Positions 1-7,599 of a DNA stretch of 64,000 nt are shown piece after piece; positions within the stretch are counted from its first letter, which is position 1; every line of letters starts with the position of its first letter. This DNA comes from Peptococcaceae bacterium UBA4068 (lineage in GTDB: Bacteria > Bacillota > Dehalobacteriia > UBA4068), in NCBI GenBank assembly GCA_002382665.1, contig DFZA01000009.1:375765-439764 (forward strand), given 5' to 3'. The translations under genes were made by a program, and so were the position numbers. The notes beneath the pieces are model-generated. The model was not told the origin of the DNA. It searched no databases and worked only from the letters and a program-made list of their open reading frames with translations.

Positions 1-57
1 TAGAGCGCTACCTTGGGGTGGTAGAGGTCGCACGTTCAAGTCGTGTCGCTCCGACCA
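1..57 (+). tRNA. tRNA-Pro (anticodon GGG), 5' end cut by the window edge
   Basis: The 3' three quarters of a tRNA are visible. The anticodon stem CTACC/GGTAG encloses the loop TTGGGGT, giving anticodon GGG (proline). The T arm GCACG-TTCAAGT-CGTGT and the acceptor strand CGCTCCG-A follow, and CCA is encoded at 55-57. The 5' acceptor strand and most of the D arm lie outside the window. A terminator hairpin follows within five bases. Confidence 0.9.
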
Positions 58-61
58 AATA

Positions 62-92
62 AACACCGTTAATTAACGGTGTTTTGTTTTTT
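62..92 (+). terminator. Rho-independent terminator of the tRNA-Pro transcript
   Basis: A perfect hairpin (AACACCGTT / AACGGTGTT, AATT loop) is followed by a U-rich tail directly after the tRNA 3' end. This marks the end of a plus-strand tRNA transcript. The next gene is on the opposite strand. Confidence 0.85.
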
Positions 93-96
93 ATAT

Positions 97-597
97 CTAC
101 TTTACCTCGTCATATATTTCAATTAAAATATTACAGCCATAATAGCAACCGCCCTGACCGCCAGTGATTTCTTCCACGGCGGCTTTTACTATTTTGCCGC
201 TATCCATTTGTCCGGCTAAATTCGCGGCCAGGTCGGCATTAATAAACCCTACTATGCCGTAATTTGAATGGACCTCTATGGCATTTTTATCGTAGGCGTT
301 ATTGGGATCCCGCTTTAAAGATATGGTTTTGTCCCCTGTTTTGATTTTTTCTAAAATATCCTGCCTATTGGTACCGTCATCATTGTCAAACGTTACCCCT
401 ACAACCTTTGTATGTAGTGAAGAAGAAAGCACAAGCTGTGGCTCACTCTCTTTTACCTGTTTGGAGCCGCTAATATTATTTTCTACATTTGACGTGGTTT
501 GAGTTGATTCATTTGCTTTATCACCGGAATTATCGCTGCAAGCGCTCAATGAAAAAGCAATAATCAAACATAACACAAAAACCAAGTATTTTTTCAA
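97..597 (-). CDS. Lipoprotein with a HIRAN domain
   Basis: The protein has 166 residues. The start is a TTG at 597, because GGAGGT lies eight bases before it and translation then begins MKKYLVFVLC, a normal lipoprotein signal. The lipobox LSAC gives a predicted lipidated Cys, followed by a Ser/Thr/Asn-rich linker of about 40 residues. The C-terminal 105 residues look like a HIRAN domain: KVVGVTF, then SLKRDPNNAYDKNAIEV, then GIVGFI and DLAANLA. HIRAN domains are best known as DNA-end or 3'-OH binding modules of HLTF/Rad5 helicases. Here the domain would sit outside the cytoplasmic membrane, so its ligand is unknown. The gene stands alone, convergent with the tRNA-Pro transcript. The domain call is by motif recognition; the lipoprotein call is firm. 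Confidence 0.75.
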   Translation of the reverse strand: MKKYLVFVLCLIIAFSLSACSDNSGDKANESTQTTSNVENNISGSKQVKESEPQLVLSSSLHTKVVGVTFDNDDGTNRQDILEKIKTGDKTISLKRDPNNAYDKNAIEVHSNYGIVGFINADLAANLAGQMDSGKIVKAAVEEITGGQGGCYYGCNILIEIYDEVK

Positions 598-674
598 AAT
601 AAATACCTCCGTTTCCATGTTTAACAAACAAAGAACATTTATTTGATATGAGGATAAATCCTTCTATTACTATA

Positions 675-701
675 AAAAAACTGCCAAAAGAGCAGTTTTT
701 T
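675..701 (-). terminator. Terminator downstream of the marR gene
   Basis: The stem AAAAAACTGC / GCAGTTTTTT has a 7-base loop and a U tract on either strand. It lies about 80 bases after the stop of the minus-strand MarR gene and before the HIRAN lipoprotein gene. Confidence 0.75.
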
Positions 702-780
702 ATCAGATAAATCCGAAATAACTAAGTCGCTGCCTTTCCTATGAGAGATATATGTCGGCAGATGAAATGTAAAAGTTTAG

Positions 781-1305
781 TTATCCTATATTGTTAGCTT
801 CCTCGTCTATCTCAGTTTCTTCTTGATTTTGTTTTTCATTATTTAAAATAACAATATCGGCATGAAGCGCTTTGTTTTCCTCTCTGATCTTTTCCAAACT
901 ATCGCTCAAACGATTACATATCTCACAAAACATTTCTTTTTCTTCTTCGGAAAGGCAATCGCTAAAATCGCGTTTGATTAATTCCCGTTCTTGATCGCGT
1001 ATTACCAATGCTTCCCGTCCCTTGTCAGTAATATAAATATGTACTATCCTAGCATCGCGGCGATCCCTAACCCGTCTGATATTTCCGTCTTGTTCAAGCA
1101 TATTTAATTTATGAGTTAACGAGGACGGGCGGATATCAAGTAATAACGCAAGGTCATTGGCAACTATACCATCATTTTTCTCTATCAGACGTAAAGTTTT
1201 TCCATTCGATCTACCATAAGTATCCGGCATTGTTGGCGATGATTTTCTTTTGATATTCCTTTCTAATCGCTGAATTGTATCAAGAATATCATATTTTCTC
1301 CCCAT
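781..1305 (-). CDS. MarR family transcriptional regulator
   Basis: The protein has 174 residues, slightly longer than a typical MarR (about 145). The winged-helix core covers residues ~32-110: LLLDIRPSSLTHKLNMLEQ is the recognition-helix region and RDRRDARIVHIYITDKG is the beta-wing, both classic MarR. The C-terminal helices carry a charged extension (ENKALHADIVILNNEK) that is probably coiled and ends in an acidic tail. The start ATG is preceded by GGGGGAG. The gene is monocistronic with its own promoter (1359-1387). A short inverted repeat between promoter and start could be its operator, so it may repress itself. No neighbouring target gene or ligand is evident. Confidence 0.88.
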   Translation of the reverse strand: MGRKYDILDTIQRLERNIKRKSSPTMPDTYGRSNGKTLRLIEKNDGIVANDLALLLDIRPSSLTHKLNMLEQDGNIRRVRDRRDARIVHIYITDKGREALVIRDQERELIKRDFSDCLSEEEKEMFCEICNRLSDSLEKIREENKALHADIVILNNEKQNQEETEIDEEANNIG

Positions 1306-1328
1306 TGATTACTCCCCCAGATTTCTGT

Positions 1329-1342
1329 TAATCAACTAATTA
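1329..1342 (-). promoter_or_regulatory. Possible MarR operator in its own leader
   Basis: The inverted repeat TAAT-n6-ATTA lies just downstream of the marR promoter, around +10 to +25 of the predicted transcript. MarR proteins often bind AT-rich imperfect palindromes of this kind. Only position and symmetry support the call. Confidence 0.3.
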
Positions 1343-1358
1343 GGTATAAATCAGAATA

Positions 1359-1387
1359 ATTATACTGCTTATTTATTATTGCGTCAA
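1359..1387 (-). promoter_or_regulatory. Sigma-A promoter of the marR gene
   Basis: TTGACG (1382-1387), a 17-base spacer and TATAAT (1359-1364), read on the minus strand, lie about 55 bases upstream of the MarR start codon. The match to the vegetative consensus is close. Confidence 0.75.
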
Positions 1388-1421
1388 CCAAATTTGTCCA
1401 TTTTATGCTCTTATCTTCAAT

Positions 1422-1455
1422 ACTAAACCCCCGCAATAAATTGCGGGGGTTTAGT
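1422..1455 (-). terminator. Strong terminator after the SLH surface-protein gene
   Basis: A 15-bp perfect stem (ACTAAACCCCCGCAA and its complement) with a 4-base loop lies 11 bases beyond the stop codon of the large minus-strand SLH gene. On that strand it ends in a T-rich stretch. Confidence 0.85.
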
Positions 1456-1466
1456 ATTAATATATA

Positions 1467-4400
1467 TTATTTAGCAATATTTTCGGCAAACCGCATCAGT
1501 ATTACAGCAACTTGAGCGCGAGTAGCGTAACCTTGGGGATCAAGTGTCGTATCATTAACGCCTGTAATCAACTGCTCGCCTACTGCCCATTTAAGCGCGG
1601 AAAGAGATAAAGTGGAAATACTGCCGGCATCGTTTAACGCTTTCAAATCAGCAAAGCCGCTAAGATCAGACGACGCACTGACATCGTAACCTTTAACCTT
1701 GGCATAGTTATAGAGGATGATCGCCAACTGCTCGCGGGTGATATAGTCATCCGGACCAAAAGTGGTGGAGCTATATCCCATAACTATACCGTTGGCTGCA
1801 GCCCAGGTTATGGCATCGCTATACCATTGTCCGGCGGCAACGTCGTCAAAAGGATTGGCCGTATCAACAGCCGGAGAGCCGGCCAGACGGTAAAGCACCG
1901 TAACCAGCATAGCTCTCGTCATATACTGATCCGGCGCAAAGGCGGTTTCCGAAGTTCCGTTAAACAGTTGAGCATTCAAAACATAACCTACGCCCTCATA
2001 GTACCATTGGTTGGGGTCAAGATCACTAAATTGCGAGATGGGAGTAGTTTCTGCGGCATCTTCTGCAACAAACTTGGCCTCGATGGTGTGACCAGCAGTA
2101 ACAGCGGAGAAACTGTATGTAGATACCGCGCCTACGCTAACGCCGTCTACCAACACATCATCAATCACATAACCTTCATCTGCGGTAATAGTAAAGGTTT
2201 TGCTGGTGTTTTCTGCTACCTTTACCGCTCCCGACGGAGATATGCTGCCGCCTTCGCCGGCAGATGAAGTAATTGTATAATAAACAGTGGAGCTACCACT
2301 ATTATGATGAGGTGAACTGACAGTCAAAACACCGTTTTCGATATTGTATTGAATACTGTATCCCCAATCATACATACCCGAGATATCCGATGCAAATGGA
2401 TAAAAATAAGGATTATTGTAGACATCATTTACATAAGGATCAGCACTATCATCACAATAAGCCTCGCAATTGGCCCTGGCATAAATCGGGTATCTTCCGG
2501 CCACTGTAGTTATCGAGGCATAACAATCGGCGTAGAACATCTCGCTTGCAGATTCTCTGTAAAATGATGCAGCATAGCCGTCGCCGTTATCACTGATACT
2601 TACCGTGTACTCCGGTAACACTCCGCCGGTAGTAATATTTTTGTTATCTGCCTTTACGGTAATAATAAGCGGTGCAATCGTAAACTGATCGCATCCGGCC
2701 ATTATATAAGTAGTCTCTCCGATAATCTGCTCGGATGTAACATATAAAACATAATCGCCTTCAATATACCCGTCAGAATTATTATATTCTACGCCGTTGC
2801 GGTACCATGTGAATGAGTAATTACTTATATCATCGGAAAATCCTGTAACAGACTCACCGTTGGCATCGGTAAAATTCCAGTCGTCGATAGAAAATGGATC
2901 GTATCCCCACGGGCTTAAACCGCCATCGACGCTATATACCGCGTCCGGCACGTCAATGCCAATTTCAGCTGTTTGATAGCCCTGAGGAGCAAAAAAGCTC
3001 AGGCTGGTGACAACGTCATTGAGATTTTCAACCATTGATTCTGCACTAAGCACTTCGCCTGTTGTGCTATAGACGGCTGTACCACCGAGATGGCTGTTGC
3101 CGACCAGCCAGACATAGACCTCGCCGTTTTCGTCAGCCGTGGCGGTAAAAGTTTTAGTATAGTCGTAATCATAATAATCTACAGTAACGGTAACCTGACT
3201 GTTGGGAATCAAGCCGCTGAGTACAGTTCTATTAAGCTCATAACCATCGTAATTAAATGGGAGTGCTGAACTCGCGCCGGCTACTGCGTCAAAAAGCGTA
3301 GCGCTGTCATAAATATTAAAAGAATATGTACAAGACACCGTATCGGCAGATACTACACCGCCATATATATATAAATCATAGGCGGCGGTGATACTGTTTA
3401 CATCAACATAGATACTATCATTTGTACCCAAATAATTATCAGGGTCACCGATGAAAACACTGGTAGCGCTATCGATCGCTTCGGCATCGATACTGCCGCC
3501 AAGAATATAGATAGTATCACTAAAATCCATAAGAGTGCTTATTTCGCCGCCGACATTAATGTTGCCGCCGAAAATCACCACCTCATAGGCGGCGGTTAAA
3601 TTAGTTGCAACATCGATGATAATATTGTCATTAAGGCCATATAAATTCTCAGAATCTCCGATAATTAAATCGGTAGCGCTGGATATTTCGTTGGCTTTGA
3701 TATTGCCTCCGTATATATAAATTGTTTTAGGTATCTCCGCATTGGTTGTCTCGATAGCGCCATCCACTGTAACAGTGCCTTCATAAATCTCAATTAAATT
3801 ACCGGCTACCATATCACCTGCTACATTAAGCACTATCGGTATATAATTATCTAAACCAGACGGCGTTTCTTCATCGCATCCTATAAATATGCTACCGCTA
3901 TCCGGCGTAACAAGAATACTGCCGCCGACATTAAGCTCTATAAAATTGAAATCCGAATATTCGTCTTCCAATGTTAAGTTATATCCATTTGTCCAATCTT
4001 CAGATTCATAAATCCAACTTTCCTCAGTCGGATATTCCAAGGACGTAAAGTACTCTACCTTGATATCTCCGTCTACCGTAACCGAGCCGCCTTCCTGATC
4101 ATAATCGTAGGCAATGATATCGCCGCCGACCGTGACAAACACTTGACCATCATCGCTGTCAAAATAGACATACGGCGCTTGGATATTACCGCCGACATCA
4201 AGGGTGCAGCCGTAGCTGTTAATTTCATACTCGGATGTAAAATTGCCCGATACAAAAATACTGACGCCTGCTTCAATCCATACCTCATAAGCAGCCACAA
4301 TCTCAGCCGCTTTGAGCGTGCCGCTGTGGAGATCAATATAACGTTCATTGTCACAATACAAGCCACCGCTGCCAAGATTCAAATCGCCAAAATAAAGATA

Positions 4401-4682
4401 TGTGCTTTCATACTCCAGTGAATATTCATCCATAATATAGAGGTTATGGTCAATTGCCTCGCCGTCACTGGTCAAAGGATTATCACTGTCCAAGGTATGC
4501 CAAACCAGATCTAGGTTAGATACATCAAAATCTTCATATGCACCGTCCCAGATCGTGTACTGCCCATTGTAAACATAGATATCCCCTGTAAAATCAGCTG
4601 CCTGAGCAAGCGCAATCGACGGTATTAATACCGTTGCACAGCAAATTACCAAAATTATAAATAGTGTCTTCACCCTTCCCAT
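1467..4682 (-). CDS. Secreted multidomain surface protein with three C-terminal SLH domains
   Basis: The protein has 1071 residues. A signal peptide (TLFIILVICCATVLIPSIALA) ends near residue 26. Residues ~30-460 are Gly/Val/Ile-rich short beta segments with repeated GGxIxA and VDGxI motifs, suggesting a right-handed beta-helix. Two adjacent units of about 65 residues (near 320-385 and 390-450) are alike, each with an SATxxxIGDxxNxxGxND stretch. Residues ~675-740 resemble an MBG-type domain and ~802-872 a bacterial repeat domain (GGSISPSG, DEGYVIDDVLVDG). Three SLH domains follow at ~885-933, 944-996 and 1008-1066. These normally bind pyruvylated wall polysaccharide, so the protein should be displayed on the cell wall. 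GGAGG precedes the ATG. The substrate or partner is unknown; adhesin and S-layer-associated protein are both possible. Confidence 0.85.
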   Translation of the reverse strand: MGRVKTLFIILVICCATVLIPSIALAQAADFTGDIYVYNGQYTIWDGAYEDFDVSNLDLVWHTLDSDNPLTSDGEAIDHNLYIMDEYSLEYESTYLYFGDLNLGSGGLYCDNERYIDLHSGTLKAAEIVAAYEVWIEAGVSIFVSGNFTSEYEINSYGCTLDVGGNIQAPYVYFDSDDGQVFVTVGGDIIAYDYDQEGGSVTVDGDIKVEYFTSLEYPTEESWIYESEDWTNGYNLTLEDEYSDFNFIELNVGGSILVTPDSGSIFIGCDEETPSGLDNYIPIVLNVAGDMVAGNLIEIYEGTVTVDGAIETTNAEIPKTIYIYGGNIKANEISSATDLIIGDSENLYGLNDNIIIDVATNLTAAYEVVIFGGNINVGGEISTLMDFSDTIYILGGSIDAEAIDSATSVFIGDPDNYLGTNDSIYVDVNSITAAYDLYIYGGVVSADTVSCTYSFNIYDSATLFDAVAGASSALPFNYDGYELNRTVLSGLIPNSQVTVTVDYYDYDYTKTFTATADENGEVYVWLVGNSHLGGTAVYSTTGEVLSAESMVENLNDVVTSLSFFAPQGYQTAEIGIDVPDAVYSVDGGLSPWGYDPFSIDDWNFTDANGESVTGFSDDISNYSFTWYRNGVEYNNSDGYIEGDYVLYVTSEQIIGETTYIMAGCDQFTIAPLIITVKADNKNITTGGVLPEYTVSISDNGDGYAASFYRESASEMFYADCYASITTVAGRYPIYARANCEAYCDDSADPYVNDVYNNPYFYPFASDISGMYDWGYSIQYNIENGVLTVSSPHHNSGSSTVYYTITSSAGEGGSISPSGAVKVAENTSKTFTITADEGYVIDDVLVDGVSVGAVSTYSFSAVTAGHTIEAKFVAEDAAETTPISQFSDLDPNQWYYEGVGYVLNAQLFNGTSETAFAPDQYMTRAMLVTVLYRLAGSPAVDTANPFDDVAAGQWYSDAITWAAANGIVMGYSSTTFGPDDYITREQLAIILYNYAKVKGYDVSASSDLSGFADLKALNDAGSISTLSLSALKWAVGEQLITGVNDTTLDPQGYATRAQVAVILMRFAENIAK

Positions 4683-4862
4683 TTCTCTCCTCCTAAATTT
4701 TTATTTACTCTTATTAACTTGACAATTCACCTCCCATTTACAATTTCTTCTTGTTGTTGTGTGCTGTCATTAATACTTGTTAATCAAACATATACATTAT
4801 ATAAAATTTTTTAAAAATAATTTGTCGAAATCAGTAGCAATAAATTATTTTGTAAAGAATAG

Positions 4863-5648
4863 CTAAATTTGTGAAAGCCAGTTACCTACTGCTCGGCTGC
4901 GCGGCAAAAAGCCCGACGCAATAAAATCGGTCTGCAAAAACAATTCAGCGAATTCCTTAGCTTCTCGCGGTGCCGTTGCGGTAAAAGGAATAGTCAGTGC
5001 ATGACAAATGGCTGAACCGTAAACAACGTTTTTACCGTCGCCGTCAATATCAAACTTGGCGTTTGCATAATGCCCATTCAAAGCCGGATTGGAAAGGTTG
5101 ATTTGCTCCGGCAATTCGGCGTAAGGCTTATTTTTACCAAAAGGCCCGGAACGATAGCCAAACATATAATCTACCGGAAAATTCTCATGAGAAGCAACTA
5201 TCCTCCGGCCAGCATGGTTAAGCAATTTTTCGGCTAACCCCTGTTCCAACGAATCACAAAGCATACATGCCAACACTGCCCGATATCCTCCCGGATCGCC
5301 ATGTGGGTCAAAATGGCCAAATGTTGCACGGGGATCAAGCAATTTTTCCAGCCAATTACTACTGTCTATTTGTTTCTCAGGATTGGTTGGCATCAACACC
5401 ATACTGTTACCGGCAAACACATAATAACCGTCGGTCCAATCAGGCATCATCATATTGGCAATGATTAAATCATCGGCCAGTATTAATAGGTCGCAAGGTT
5501 CGCTATTCTGCATCCGTCTAATACAATCAACAGAACCGCCGCTGCTGTTTACAGCTATAATATCGTTATGACTGGCATTAAAGATTCTAATTGTTTTTAC
5601 CACTTGTTCATGAACACATGTGGCGTTAAAAATAGATATTTTTTTCAT
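4863..5648 (-). CDS. Molybdate/tungstate-binding-like protein (WtpA/ModA type) without signal peptide
   Basis: The protein has 261 residues and the fold pattern of periplasmic-binding-protein-like oxyanion binders. Typical signatures are FNATCVHEQVVKTI at the N-terminus, CDLLILADDLIIANMM, and FGHFDPHGDPGGYRAVLA, which matches the conserved D-P-x-x-x-P-G-Y-R segment of WtpA/ModA. The protein starts MKKISIFNATC with no hydrophobic signal and no lipobox, although family members are normally exported. No permease or ATPase gene is adjacent. GAGGT precedes the ATG and a good promoter lies at 5678-5706. It could be a cytoplasmic oxyanion sensor or carrier, or an orphaned transporter subunit. A molbindin gene lies elsewhere in the window (31736). 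Family is likely; ligand is inferred. Confidence 0.7.
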   Translation of the reverse strand: MKKISIFNATCVHEQVVKTIRIFNASHNDIIAVNSSGGSVDCIRRMQNSEPCDLLILADDLIIANMMMPDWTDGYYVFAGNSMVLMPTNPEKQIDSSNWLEKLLDPRATFGHFDPHGDPGGYRAVLACMLCDSLEQGLAEKLLNHAGRRIVASHENFPVDYMFGYRSGPFGKNKPYAELPEQINLSNPALNGHYANAKFDIDGDGKNVVYGSAICHALTIPFTATAPREAKEFAELFLQTDFIASGFLPRSRAVGNWLSQI

Positions 5649-5677
5649 ACGATTACCTCAAAATTAATTTTTATATA

Positions 5678-5706
5678 ATTATAATATTTTCACCATATTA
5701 AACCAA
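5678..5706 (-). promoter_or_regulatory. Sigma-A promoter of the oxyanion-binding-like gene
   Basis: TTGGTT (5701-5706), a 17-base spacer and TATAAT (5678-5683) on the minus strand lie 30 bases before the start codon. The very short leader leaves little room for leader-based control. Confidence 0.65.
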
Positions 5707-5780
5707 GTTTATAATTTTGCTATTTTTATTTATACTGCTATATGTTAATATATTGCTAATATAAACAAGGAGGTTATCAT

Positions 5781-6218
5781 ATGAAAAAGATTTTAGTACC
5801 TATTGACGGTTCTGACACGTCTATTAAAGCAGCCCAAACTGCAGTCGATATAGCTGAAAAATTCGGCAGTGAAGTTACCCTCCTGACAGTTTCATACATA
5901 CCTGACGAAGTATACAACTTTTACGTCAAAACAAATTACGAACAGTTGTCCGGATTAGCAAAGGCTTACGCGGATAATAATCGAAAAACTCTGGCAACGG
6001 TTGAAGATAAAATAGATACTAAAGGGGTAAAGATCAGTAAAAAAGTAGTTCCCGGCATCGATCATGAAGCAATAGTCGATGAAGCTGAAAAAGGCAATTT
6101 TGATTTAATTGTCATTGGCCGACGCGGATATTCCAAAATCAAACGCTTATTTGTCGGCTCTGTTACTGAGAGGGTGTTAAACCAAGCTCCATGTTCTGTT
6201 TATGTGGTGAAAGAATAG
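5781..6218 (+). CDS. Universal stress protein, UspA family
   Basis: The single-domain Usp has 145 residues. The N-terminal strand MKKILVPIDGSDTSIKAA and the nucleotide-binding signature GRRGYSKIKRLFVGSVTERV near the C-terminus match the G-x2-G-x9-G-S/T pattern of ATP-binding Usp proteins such as MJ0577. It should therefore bind ATP and act as a cytoplasmic stress or energy-state protein. AAGGAGG lies seven bases before the ATG. The gene is divergent from the oxyanion-binding-like gene and monocistronic, ending at a bidirectional terminator shared with lysC. Confidence 0.93.
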   Translation: MKKILVPIDGSDTSIKAAQTAVDIAEKFGSEVTLLTVSYIPDEVYNFYVKTNYEQLSGLAKAYADNNRKTLATVEDKIDTKGVKISKKVVPGIDHEAIVDEAEKGNFDLIVIGRRGYSKIKRLFVGSVTERVLNQAPCSVYVVKE

Positions 6219-6225
6219 TACAAAT

Positions 6226-6255
6226 AAAAAAGAGAGGTATCAACCTCTCTTTTTT
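6226..6255. terminator. Bidirectional terminator between uspA and lysC
   Basis: The stem AAAAAAGAGAGGT / ACCTCTCTTTTTT has a 4-base loop and U tracts both ways. It lies between the convergent Usp (+) and aspartokinase (-) genes and can serve both. Confidence 0.9.
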
Positions 6256-6287
6256 ATCTCTATTTTATCTCTATATAGTATAGAAAA

Positions 6288-7514
6288 TTATGCATCAAGT
6301 TTAAATTCACTATGTAATTTCAGCACAGCGTCTTTTACTCGTTTTTCATCAATGATACAGGAAATCTTTATCTCTGAGGTAGAAATCATATCAATATTAC
6401 AGCCGATCTCAGCCAAAGCCGCAAACATTGTCGCTGCAACTCCTGTATTGCTGATCATACCGGCGCCGACAATACTGACCTTGGCGATATCATCTTCAAT
6501 TTTGCTGTCCTCTGCCAACCCTTGATCCACTAACCCGGCAACGAAAGCACAAACCTTTTGCTGATCATCACGGCCGCAGGTAAAAGATAGATCCTGACAA
6601 TCATTACGATTGCCGCTTTGAATAATCATATCAATATTAACGCCCAGTTTAGCAAGGCCAACAAAGATTTTGCCGGCAATTCCCGGCATATCGGGTACGG
6701 CAAACAACGTTACCTTTAAAACATTAGTATCATGGGCAACGCCGCAGACAATTCGTTCCTGTTCCATATTTTTGCTCATCTGTGCAACCTCCTGTACCAT
6801 CGTTCCTTCACTGAGATTAAAGCTGGAACGAACAGATAATTTTATATTATATTGTTTAGCCATTTCAACGCTGCGCGGCTGCAAAACCAACGCACCCATC
6901 GCGGCCATTTCCAACATTTCATCATAGGAGATTTCGGCCATTTTCTGCGCTGTTTTGACTATTCGCGGATCAGCCGTATAGACGCCGTCGACATCGGTGA
7001 AGATCTCACAAACATCAGCATCCAACGCCACCGCCATAGCAACAGCGCTGGTATCGCTGCCGCCGCGACCAAGCGTATTGATATCTCCATTTTGATCTAT
7101 GCCTTGAAAACCGGTTATGATCACTATCTTACCGTCGGATAATTCCTTTTTAACACGGCTGCTGTCAATACTTAATATTTTCGCCTTGGCATATCTGCCG
7201 TCGGTATGATAACCGGCTTGCGATCCGTTTAAAGATATTGCCTGATACCCCATTTCACCTAAAGTCATTGCCAGCAACGACGCTGATTGTTGTTCGCCCG
7301 TGGACAGAAACATATCCATTTCCCGGTCCGACGGCGAATTTGTTACCTGTTTGGCCAATGCTATCAAATCATCGGTAGTATCGCCCATTGCCGAGACAAT
7401 CACCGTTACCTGATTTCCTTTATCATATTCCGCAGCTACTCTGCCGGCAACTCTTCTCATCCGCGAGGCATCCGCGACCGAACTGCCACCAAATTTCTGC
7501 ACAACTATTGCCAT
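6288..7514 (-). CDS. lysC: Aspartate kinase
   Basis: The enzyme has 408 residues and phosphorylates L-aspartate, the first step toward lysine, threonine, methionine and homocysteine. The kinase domain (~1-240) shows KFGGSSVAD at residues 7-15, FLSTGEQQSA, TLGRGGSDTSAVAMA and FTDVDGVYTADPR. Two ACT regulatory domains follow (~265-330 and ~345-405; VSIVGAGMISNTGVAATMF, EIKISCIIDE), as in monofunctional lysine- or threonine-sensitive enzymes. Length is normal for the Bacillus-type enzyme, whose gene can also make a beta subunit from an internal start. GGGAGG precedes the ATG. It lies 85 bases downstream of hom on the same strand and is probably co-transcribed with it. Confidence 0.95.
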   Translation of the reverse strand: MAIVVQKFGGSSVADASRMRRVAGRVAAEYDKGNQVTVIVSAMGDTTDDLIALAKQVTNSPSDREMDMFLSTGEQQSASLLAMTLGEMGYQAISLNGSQAGYHTDGRYAKAKILSIDSSRVKKELSDGKIVIITGFQGIDQNGDINTLGRGGSDTSAVAMAVALDADVCEIFTDVDGVYTADPRIVKTAQKMAEISYDEMLEMAAMGALVLQPRSVEMAKQYNIKLSVRSSFNLSEGTMVQEVAQMSKNMEQERIVCGVAHDTNVLKVTLFAVPDMPGIAGKIFVGLAKLGVNIDMIIQSGNRNDCQDLSFTCGRDDQQKVCAFVAGLVDQGLAEDSKIEDDIAKVSIVGAGMISNTGVAATMFAALAEIGCNIDMISTSEIKISCIIDEKRVKDAVLKLHSEFKLDA

Positions 7515-7599
7515 TGTTTTCCTCCCGCTTTAATTATAAATCAACAAAGTGATTTATTATATATTAATCATATCACCTAAGCTATAACGCCTGTGTAAA

